Below, one piece after another: positions 26,194 through 32,145 of a stretch of DNA of 34,929 nucleotides. Origin of the DNA: Rhizomicrobium sp. (GTDB taxonomy: Bacteria; Pseudomonadota; Alphaproteobacteria; Micropepsales; Micropepsaceae); assembly GCA_025451875.1 (NCBI GenBank), contig JANWJQ010000151.1, positions 1 to 34,929 on the forward strand, given 5' to 3'. The notes beneath the pieces were generated by a model that ran no database searches, was not told where the DNA came from, and worked only from the letters and a program-made list of their open reading frames with translations. The translations under genes and the position numbers were made by a program. The number at the start of each line of letters is the position of its first letter. Position 1 is the stretch's first letter.

Positions 26194-27539
26194 TGTTCGA
26201 GAAAGTCCTCATCGCCAATCGCGGCGAAATCGCGCTTCGCGTCGTCCGCGCCTGCAAGGAGATGGGCATCTCCACCGTCGCGGTGCATTCCACGGCCGAC
26301 GCCAACGCCATGCATGTGCGCATGGCCGACGAGAGCGTCTGCATCGGCCCGCCGCCCGCGGCGCAAAGCTATCTCAACATTCCCGCGCTCATCGCCGCCT
26401 GCGAGATCACCGGCGCCGAAGCGATCCATCCCGGTTACGGCTTCCTGTCCGAGAACGCGCGCTTCGCGGAGATCGTGAAAGAGCACGGCATTACCTTCAT
26501 CGGCCCGACGCCCGAACACATTCGCATGATGGGCGACAAGATCACCGCCATCAAAGCGGTGAAGGAAGTCGGCATCCCGACGGTGCCCGGTTCCGGCGGC
26601 GCGGTGAGCGACGAAGATGCCGCCTCGGTCGCCGCGAAGATCGGCTATCCGGTTCTCATCAAGGCAACCGCCGGTGGCGGCGGCCGCGGCATGAAAGTGG
26701 CGCAGACGGCGGCGGACCTGCCGCTGGCGCTCGCGACCGCGCGGCAGGAAGCGAAAACCGCTTTCGCCAACGATCAGGTCTATATGGAGAAATATCTTCA
26801 GAGGCCGCGCCACATCGAAATTCAGGTATTGGCCGACGGCCGCGGCAACGTCATCCATCTGGGCGAGCGCGATTGCTCCTTGCAACGCCGCCACCAGAAG
26901 GTCTGGGAAGAAGCCGGCTCGCCCGCGCTCAACGCCAAGCAGCGCGATGAAATCGGCGCGGTCGTGACGAAAGCGCTCAAGAAACTCGGCTATCTCGGCG
27001 CGGGCACCATCGAATTCCTGTTCGAGGACGGTCAGTTCTATTTCATTGAAATGAACACACGCCTGCAGGTGGAGCATCCGGTGACGGAAGCCATCACCGG
27101 CATCGACATCGTGCGTGAGCAGATCCGCATCGCCGCGGGCGGCGCGCTGGAAATGACGCAGGAAGACGTGACCTTCTCCGGCCATTCCATCGAGTGCCGC
27201 ATCAACGCCGAAAACCCGTTCACCTTCGTGCCCTCGCCCGGCACGATCACCGCTTTCCACGCGCCGGGCGGCCTCGGCGTGCGCTTCGACAGCGCGATGT
27301 ATGACGGCTACCGCCTGCCGCCCTATTACGATTCACTGGCGGGCAAGCTCATCGTCCATGGCCGCAACCGCAACGAATGCCTGATGCGCCTCAAGCGCGC
27401 GCTGGACGAGCTGGTGGTGGGCGGCATCGACACGACCGTCCCGCTGTTCCTGGAATTGCTCAAGGAGCCGGACATCATCAACGGCGACTACAACATCCAT
27501 TGGCTTGAGCATTTCCTCGAGCGCCACAAGGCGAAGTAA
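26193..27539 (+). CDS. accC: Biotin carboxylase subunit of acetyl-CoA carboxylase
   Basis: ATP-dependent carboxylation of biotin on AccB. The 448-residue protein has the usual length and order: an N-terminal Rossmann-like domain ([20 protein letters not shown]), an ATP-grasp domain with the glycine-rich loop [12 protein letters not shown], catalytic and metal residues in [20 protein letters not shown], the bicarbonate/biotin-site segment [14 protein letters not shown], and a C-terminal cap ([20 protein letters not shown]). All motifs are intact. Its ATG overlaps the accB TGA by one base. No terminator hairpin is evident after the stop; the next gene begins 64 bases later. Confidence 0.97.
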   Translation: MFEKVLIANRGEIALRVVRACKEMGISTVAVHSTADANAMHVRMADESVCIGPPPAAQSYLNIPALIAACEITGAEAIHPGYGFLSENARFAEIVKEHGITFIGPTPEHIRMMGDKITAIKAVKEVGIPTVPGSGGAVSDEDAASVAAKIGYPVLIKATAGGGGRGMKVAQTAADLPLALATARQEAKTAFANDQVYMEKYLQRPRHIEIQVLADGRGNVIHLGERDCSLQRRHQKVWEEAGSPALNAKQRDEIGAVVTKALKKLGYLGAGTIEFLFEDGQFYFIEMNTRLQVEHPVTEAITGIDIVREQIRIAAGGALEMTQEDVTFSGHSIECRINAENPFTFVPSPGTITAFHAPGGLGVRFDSAMYDGYRLPPYYDSLAGKLIVHGRNRNECLMRLKRALDELVVGGIDTTVPLFLELLKEPDIINGDYNIHWLEHFLERHKAK

Positions 27540-27603
27540 CCTTTGCCGGCAATAAAAGCTTAACAGGCGTGGCGTATCCTTCCGGTGAAACGGAGGGATG
27601 GTC

Positions 27604-27822
27604 ATGTCACCTCAGGAAGCAGGCCATACAGCGCACCTGATCGCCACGCGCGAACATCTGCCGCTGGCGCGCATCGCCGAAATCGAAGCCGGCGCCGCTG
27701 GGGCCGTCGAATGGTTCGCCGCCAACATCCTGCGCTTCTTCGAAGCTGAAGCCGCTGCCATCAGCAGCATCACCAATGCGCAGTTCCGCCGCTACATCGC
27801 CTGGATGCGCTTCAGCCGCTGA
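27604..27822 (+). CDS. 72-residue hypothetical protein
   Basis: I do not recognise it. The sequence is MSPQEAGHTAHLIATREHLP followed by an Ala/Glu-rich amphipathic helical region containing GAVEWFAANILRFFEAEAAA and ending RRYIAWMRFSR. There is no signal peptide, membrane helix or cysteine. The aromatic-spaced helix resembles small helical proteins such as phasin-like or partner-binding proteins only in a general way. CGGAGGG ends directly against an ATG at 27598, too close to use; the in-frame ATG at 27604 has a six-base spacing and is the better start. The stop abuts the stop of the convergent gene with no bases between. Confidence 0.6.
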   Translation: MSPQEAGHTAHLIATREHLPLARIAEIEAGAAGAVEWFAANILRFFEAEAAAISSITNAQFRRYIAWMRFSR

Positions 27823-28452
27823 TTATCTTATGTAGGCTACGTGCGGCACAGGACAGGTCTTGACCGCCTTCGGATGCAATTGCCCGGGCATATAAAGTTC
27901 CGACTTCAAGTCGGCCACCCAGCAATCCCGCAGAACCGAACAATAGCAAATGCGATAGGAAAACTGGTCTCGCACATCGTCGAGCTTGTTCCACACCGTG
28001 AGATTATCCGCGTTCAGCGGATAGCGAATGAACTCTTCGTTTTCCCCCGGCCGCAACACAATCCCCTGAACGCTGCCTGTGTTGAGCGGCGTACGGCCTT
28101 TCGCTTCCGGCGAGGTCGCCCTGACGACCTTAAACCCGCAACACGCCACCAACAGTTCGTTGCCGGAACGATAGGGCTTGCCCTTCCAGAAAAGTTCGAA
28201 GCTCTCGATGGTCGCCGGGCCTACGCCGGTATTGACCACGGAAAAATGCAAATCGAGCTTGCCATCGGGGTTCGCGTTGCTGATCTGAACCTGCAGGAAT
28301 GGCCATGTGCTGGATGCCACGAGTTTCTCGTTGGCATCTTCGGTCCGGATGCCAACCCAAAGCGATATCGCGGAGACGAACAGGGCCGCGACGGCGAACA
28401 GCGTGTCCGTCCAGTGGCGGCGCATGAAGGAGCCTTTGTCGTGATCGCTCAT
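27823..28452 (-). CDS. Membrane-anchored Cys-rich protein, paralogue A
   Basis: Function unknown. The 209-residue protein has a short cytoplasmic start (MSDHDKGSFMRRHW), one membrane helix (about 15-35, TDTLFAVAALFVSAISLWVG) and a periplasmic beta-rich domain. That domain carries FSVVNTGVGPATIESFELFW, GKPYRS, a CC pair, YRICYCSVLRDCW and a C-terminal CPVPHVAY. Six or more cysteines in the outer part suggest disulphides or a metal or cofactor site. The VxNxGVGPA strand pattern resembles immunoglobulin-like domains, but I cannot name the family. It starts four bases after the stop of a clearly homologous gene and was evidently made by tandem duplication. Confidence 0.7.
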   Translation of the reverse strand: MSDHDKGSFMRRHWTDTLFAVAALFVSAISLWVGIRTEDANEKLVASSTWPFLQVQISNANPDGKLDLHFSVVNTGVGPATIESFELFWKGKPYRSGNELLVACCGFKVVRATSPEAKGRTPLNTGSVQGIVLRPGENEEFIRYPLNADNLTVWNKLDDVRDQFSYRICYCSVLRDCWVADLKSELYMPGQLHPKAVKTCPVPHVAYIR

Positions 28453-28456
28453 GCGT

Positions 28457-29041
28457 CTATTCCGTGTAGGGCACCGGCGGAACTGGGCACTTGTCCACCG
28501 GCGTGGGATCCAGCTGGTCGCGGCCAGCCGGAGCGTTTATCCAGCATTCGTCGAATACCGAGCAGTAACAAATGCGATAGGTGATGTTCTCGTTGCGCGC
28601 CGTGTTGATCGCATGCCACAGCTTACCGTTCTGCGTCCCGAGACTGTACTTGATGAAGGGATGGGTTTGGCCGGCGCGGATCACGTTTCCGGCCTCACCG
28701 CCGGTGATGAGTGCGCCGATCGCGCCTTCATCGCCTGTCGGCGTCGGCCGTTCAAACGCCGGCGCGCAACAGGCGCGAATGAGCGAAACGGCCGACCGGT
28801 AAGGTTTGCCTTTGTAGAATACCTCGAAGCTGCGCACCTTGGCGGGACCAACTCCGGCATTGGATACCTCGAACAGCAAAACCGAACGGCCCTGGTCGTC
28901 CACATTGCTGCTGTCGACTTCGAGCAGCGGCCAGGAGGATGCCGCCACCATTTGCCGGTTCGCCCGCTCGGTAGCGATCGCCACCCACAGCGAGATCAGC
29001 GAGACGACCACGGCAAACGGGTGGAAACATATTCGAGCCAA
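28457..29041 (-). CDS. Membrane-anchored Cys-rich protein, paralogue B (apparent N-terminal frameshift)
   Basis: Function unknown; homologous to its neighbour. Shared blocks are ISLWVAIATERAN (paralogue ISLWVGIRTEDAN), SNAGVGPAKVRSFEVFYKGK, a CC pair, YRICYCSVFDECW and CPVPPVPY. The open frame begins at TTG 29041, inside what should be the membrane helix's lead-in. An ATG at 29079 in the neighbouring frame reads MSEPGIPRRRPRHWLEYVST, which matches the start of paralogue A around its RRHW. That frame must shift one base near 29020 to join the main frame. One missing T in the TTT run at about 29018-29020 would explain this. The gene may thus be a recent pseudogene, use the TTG, shift frames, or contain a sequence error. 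Confidence 0.6.
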   Translation of the reverse strand: MARICFHPFAVVVSLISLWVAIATERANRQMVAASSWPLLEVDSSNVDDQGRSVLLFEVSNAGVGPAKVRSFEVFYKGKPYRSAVSLIRACCAPAFERPTPTGDEGAIGALITGGEAGNVIRAGQTHPFIKYSLGTQNGKLWHAINTARNENITYRICYCSVFDECWINAPAGRDQLDPTPVDKCPVPPVPYTE

Positions 29042-29160
29042 TGCCTTGGCCGTCGTCTGGGTATGCCGGGTTCGGACATGATGCGGATTCCCGTTGCAGC
29101 GACCGCCGGAGTTTAGCCGACTCGCGCTATTGTCGCCCTACAACGTGAGGGGGATCCGCC

Positions 29161-29544
29161 ATGTCATTTCTCGATAAATATTCACCGATGCTTCTCAGCG
29201 TACTGCGCGTCGTCGCGGGTTTGCTGTTCCTGGAACACGGCATGATGAAGCTGTTCCAGTTTCCCGCCGCCATGCCGCCGGTGCCCGCGAACTTCGCCAT
29301 GATCATCATGGCGGCGGGCATCATTGAGCTTGTCGGTGGCGTCCTGATCACGGTGGGATTGTTCAGCCGCATCGCGGCCTTCATCGCCTCGGGCGAAATG
29401 GCCATCGGCTATTGGATGGTGCATGTGCCGAAAGGCGGCCTCTATCCCGCCCTGAACGGCGGCGGCGAGGCCATCCTGTTCTGTTTCGTCTTCCTCTACA
29501 TCGCTGCGGCCGGTCCCGGCATCTGGGCTGTCAATCAGAAATAG
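29161..29544 (+). CDS. DoxX-family membrane protein
   Basis: Small four-helix inner-membrane protein of the DoxX/DoxD-like family. Some members work with thiosulfate:quinone oxidation or redox partners, but most, including this one, have no settled role. The 127-residue sequence shows the family start LRVVAGLLFLEHGMMKLFQF (helix 1 with the G-x-K-L turn), then MIIMAAGIIELVGGVLITVG (helix 2), SRIAAFIASGEMAIGYWMVH (helix 3) and EAILFCFVFLYIAAAGPG (helix 4). GAGGGGG eight bases before the ATG is a strong ribosome site. It lies 36 bases before aat and could be co-transcribed with it. Confidence 0.88.
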   Translation: MSFLDKYSPMLLSVLRVVAGLLFLEHGMMKLFQFPAAMPPVPANFAMIIMAAGIIELVGGVLITVGLFSRIAAFIASGEMAIGYWMVHVPKGGLYPALNGGGEAILFCFVFLYIAAAGPGIWAVNQK

Positions 29545-29580
29545 CCACAACGGGCGTGGGAGAGGCGCTATCATCATGCG

Positions 29581-30321
29581 ATGCATGCCCCTCCTCTCAC
29601 GCCCGAACTGCTGTTGCAGGCCTATCGCGCCGGGATTTTCCCGATGGCGGAACGGCGCGACGATCCTTCGCTGTTCTGGGTGTCCCCGGATGCGCGCGGC
29701 ATTTTCCCGCTCGATAAATTCCATCTGCCCAAGCGCCTCGCCCGCACCGTAAAAAGCGACCGCTTCACCGTCAAAGTTGACACCGCCTTCACCGAGGTGA
29801 TGCGGCTCTGCGCGGCTCCGGCGCCAGACAGAAAAGACAGTTGGATCAACGATGAAATCCTCTCTCTTTACACAGCGCTCCACCACAGCGGTCACGCGCA
29901 CTCGGTGGAATGCTGGCGTGATGGCGCACTGGTGGGCGGCCTTTATGGTGTGAAGATCGGCGCCGCGTTTTTTGGCGAGAGCATGTTCTCCAGAGAGCGG
30001 GACGCCAGCAAAGTCGCCCTCGCCCATCTGGTGGCGCGCCTGAAGGCTGGCGGGTTCCGGCTGCTCGATGCACAATTCATCACCAGCCATCTGGCGCAGT
30101 TCGGCGCAATCGAGATTCCGCGCGATGCCTATCTGGTGCTGCTGGCCGCCGCGCTGGAGCGCGACGCGGATTTCTACTGCCCCGCGCCTTCCGGCAGTTC
30201 GGGCAGTGCTTCCTTGGCGGTCGCATCTGGCGACGTCGCCTTGACGGCGGAGGTCGATGCGATCACCGGCAACATCTGGCCCGGCTGGTTGGTGGCGCAG
30301 CTGATCACCCAGACGTCGTAG
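29581..30321 (+). CDS. aat: Leucyl/phenylalanyl-tRNA-protein transferase
   Basis: Adds Leu or Phe to N-terminal Arg/Lys of proteins, making them N-degrons for ClpS/ClpAP. The 246-residue protein has the family blocks [73 protein letters not shown] and [20 protein letters not shown]. The conserved domain ends near residue 200. The last 49 residues (from F198) are Ser/Ala-rich and lie opposite the end of the convergent DUF2155 gene, so they look like read-through extension rather than conserved sequence. A GGAGAGG element lies about 15 bases before the ATG, further than usual. Confidence 0.93.
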   Translation: MHAPPLTPELLLQAYRAGIFPMAERRDDPSLFWVSPDARGIFPLDKFHLPKRLARTVKSDRFTVKVDTAFTEVMRLCAAPAPDRKDSWINDEILSLYTALHHSGHAHSVECWRDGALVGGLYGVKIGAAFFGESMFSRERDASKVALAHLVARLKAGGFRLLDAQFITSHLAQFGAIEIPRDAYLVLLAAALERDADFYCPAPSGSSGSASLAVASGDVALTAEVDAITGNIWPGWLVAQLITQTS

Positions 30322-30839
30322 AGCGGATGCTGCAAGCCGTTCAACGACGGGCTTGAGGCCAGCATCCACCCGGAGAACACTTCGCGCGCATCCTGATCGG
30401 GACGATGGTCTTCGATCTGCAGGAACGCGGTCGTCTCCGGCGGTTCGGTGATCGGCGTGGAATAACAATAGCGCGCGGTGATCGTCATCGTCGCGTATTT
30501 CACCGGCACGCCGACGGGCGCCAGGATGTTGGACGGACGGCCCGTGATCTTGTCGAGCCCGCGCAGGATGATCATGCGCTTGACGCCATCCTTGCTTGGG
30601 ATCGCGGTCGCCAGCGCGGCTTTCTCCACGCCGGCCATCGGATTGTAGGGCTGCGGGATGACAAGAGCCGGTGCAGGTTTGACCGCGGCAGCGGCATTTG
30701 CTGCCGCAGCAGCAGGCTTGGCCGTGCCGACAGACGGCTTGAGCGGCGCTGTCGCCGGCGTATTTGTCTCCGCCGTCTGCGCCAGGGCGGAAGACGCGAA
30801 CAAAACAACAGAAGCGGAAAGAACGCCCGCGAACTTCAT
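30174..30839 (-). CDS. DUF2155 secreted protein
   Basis: A periplasmic protein of the alphaproteobacterial DUF2155 family; no enzymatic role is known. The 221-residue sequence has a signal peptide (about 1-20, [20 protein letters not shown]) and an Ala/Pro-rich linker (about 21-60). The conserved domain (about 80-182) has [60 protein letters not shown] and DVWVISC; C125 and C181 may pair. A low-complexity tail ends it. Its ATG overlaps the mlaD stop (ATGA). The 3' 148 bases overlap aat on the other strand, including the codons for the conserved DVWVISC. Confidence 0.87.
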   Translation of the reverse strand: MKFAGVLSASVVLFASSALAQTAETNTPATAPLKPSVGTAKPAAAAANAAAAVKPAPALVIPQPYNPMAGVEKAALATAIPSKDGVKRMIILRGLDKITGRPSNILAPVGVPVKYATMTITARYCYSTPITEPPETTAFLQIEDHRPDQDAREVFSGWMLASSPSLNGLQHPLYDVWVISCATNQPGQMLPVIASTSAVKATSPDATAKEALPELPEGAGQ

Positions 30840-31282
30840 TTGCCGCCGCCCATCACCGCGCGGCCGATCAGGCCCATCACGTCCACGGCGCCTTGCGTAT
30901 TGGTGAGTTCACCGCCCTGCGCCACCATGGTGTTGCTGCCGCCCGGCTGGATCGCGACGTAATTGCTGCCGAGGAATCCGCTAGCGGTGATCTTCACCGC
31001 GGAATCGTCCGGGATCTTCACATCGTTGCGGATCGACATATGCGCGATCGCGTAATAGGTCTTCGGATCGAGCGAGAGGCCCGATACCGTTCCCACTTTG
31101 ATGCCGTGCAGGCGCACGTCGGTGCCGTTGGCGATGCCGTCGGCGCTGGAGAAGCGTGCGGTCACGTCATAACCGGCGACGCTGCCAGATCCGGTGCTGG
31201 TATAGGCAAAGAACAGAAAGCCCGCGGCCACCGCAATCACGATGGCGCCGATCAAAGTCTCAACGGTGTTGTTGTTCGACAT
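30836..31282 (-). CDS. mlaD: MlaD-type lipid-transport protein (MCE domain)
   Basis: Substrate-binding component of the Mla pathway that moves phospholipids between the membranes. The 148-residue protein starts MSNNNTVETLIGAIVIAVAA, a single N-terminal anchor helix. One MCE domain follows with the signature GYDVTARFSSADGIANGTDV and RLHGIKVGTVSGLSLDP, then VKIPDDSAVKITASGFLGSN and YVAIQPGG. An upstream in-frame start would add 42 residues antisense-like in composition; ATG 31282 overlaps the preceding stop as TAATG and is better. The permease and ATPase genes mlaE and mlaF are not in the window. It sits between the NDUFA12-like and DUF2155 genes, a placement I know from other alphaproteobacteria. 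Confidence 0.93.
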   Translation of the reverse strand: MSNNNTVETLIGAIVIAVAAGFLFFAYTSTGSGSVAGYDVTARFSSADGIANGTDVRLHGIKVGTVSGLSLDPKTYYAIAHMSIRNDVKIPDDSAVKITASGFLGSNYVAIQPGGSNTMVAQGGELTNTQGAVDVMGLIGRAVMGGGK

Positions 31283-31662
31283 TATTTGGGTGTCCAGGCT
31301 TCGTAATCGCCGGTCGCCGCCGGGCGTTCGCCGGAGCGCGCGAGCGATCCTTGCGGGCGCAACGCATTGTCGGTGCCGGTCTGGTTGGGAATGTGTGTCT
31401 TCTCCCATGGTTGCGTGCGCAAGGGCGCGACCGTGGGCGGCTCCTTGAAGGTGTGATGCAGCCAGCCATGCCAGTCAGGCGAGATGCGGCTCGCTTCCAC
31501 GGTGCCGTTGTAGATCACCCAGCGGCGCTTGCCGTCCTTGGTCTGGTAGTAGCGGTTGCCGAACTGGTCGCTTCCGACAGGCTGGCCGGAGAACCAGGTC
31601 GTCATCATCGTGCCGAGCGTGGCGCTGCGCCACCAGATAAAGATCATCTTCAACAAGGACAT
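31282..31662 (-). CDS. NDUFA12 / B17.2-family complex I accessory subunit
   Basis: Supernumerary subunit of NADH:ubiquinone oxidoreductase shared by alphaproteobacteria and mitochondria, associated with the peripheral arm. The 126-residue protein starts MSLLKMIFIWWRSATLGTMM and carries the family core GNRYYQTKDGKRRWVIYNGT, VEASRISPDWHGWLHHTFKE and PPT. The C-terminus is polar and ends DYEAWTPK. An upstream in-frame start at 31752 adds 30 residues of unlikely sequence, so ATG 31662 is preferred, although its ribosome site is weak. Its TAA overlaps the mlaD ATG. It is the first gene of a three-gene overlapping operon with mlaD and the DUF2155 gene. Confidence 0.92.
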   Translation of the reverse strand: MSLLKMIFIWWRSATLGTMMTTWFSGQPVGSDQFGNRYYQTKDGKRRWVIYNGTVEASRISPDWHGWLHHTFKEPPTVAPLRTQPWEKTHIPNQTGTDNALRPQGSLARSGERPAATGDYEAWTPK

Positions 31663-32145
31663 CGGTCCGGCCACCAGATTCGCGTGCGCGCGCAATATAA
31701 GTAACCGCTCGCCATAGCGCCACGGTGGCGAAGTCGCGGCCATTCGACTCAAGAATGCGGGTGAATTTCGCGTCAGACCCGTGACAGGCCACGAAAGGGA
31801 TGTGGATGGATTGGGGATCGCTCTTGCGGGTCTGAAAAAAATTTTGAGTTGGGTCCCGTGTTAACCGCTTGACATGATGTTTACCGCCCAAAATAGCAGT
31901 TGTGCACAGCACAAGATTTGGTGGTTAAGACCCGGTTAACCACTTTCCGCCTTGCGGGTGTCTGCCAGAGTGGCATAGTTGGGGCCTGTCGCTGATCGCG
32001 GCACAACATCTAGGACGAACCACTACCGGACGTCCGGGGCAGCCATTGCGCGAAAGCGCCCCCGGCGAAGGAACAGTCGTCTCCAAAATGTTGAGCCGGA
32101 TCAAGGGACGGGGGCCAACAACCAAGACCGCCGGGGAAGATTTCC
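31663..32145. promoter_or_regulatory. Divergent regulatory region between the NDUFA12 operon and nrdJ
   Basis: 483 bp without a recognisable gene. On the plus strand TTGACA (31869-31874) with a 17-base spacer and a weak AATAGC (31892-31897) could be the nrdJ promoter. The palindrome TTGTGC-ACA-GCACAA (31900-31914) lies at the expected start point, and a CtrA-type site follows at 31925-31940. The remaining 200 bases before nrdJ could form a leader with the palindrome CCGGACGTCCGG (32026-32037) and the hairpin GCGC-GAAA-GCGC (32048-32059). The small ORFs here look like noise. Confidence 0.5.
31921..31943. promoter_or_regulatory. CtrA-type binding site (TTAA-N7-TTAAC) within an inverted repeat
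   Basis: GTGGTTAA (31921-31928), GACCCGG, then TTAACCAC (31936-31943). This contains TTAA (31925-31928), seven bases, TTAAC (31936-31940), an exact match to the full CtrA consensus. Because it is an inverted repeat, the opposite strand also reads TTAA-N7-TTAAC. A further GTTAACC half-site lies at 31860-31866. CtrA is the cell-cycle response regulator of alphaproteobacteria. Occupancy is inferred, not shown. Confidence 0.65.

Noticed and set aside
29182..30468. 428-codon minus-strand open frame across the DoxX-like and aat genes
   Set aside because: Spans two supported plus-strand genes and part of the DUF2155 gene in another frame; no motif is recognisable.
31860..31943. Possible replication origin, because a DnaA-like nonamer and CtrA-type site lie together
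   Set aside because: There is only one imperfect DnaA-like box, no AT-rich unwinding element and no origin-linked genes; a promoter role is simpler.
32020..32080. Possible cobalamin riboswitch before the B12-dependent reductase gene
   Set aside because: AGCCATTG resembles the B12 box, but the other conserved blocks of the aptamer are not seen.
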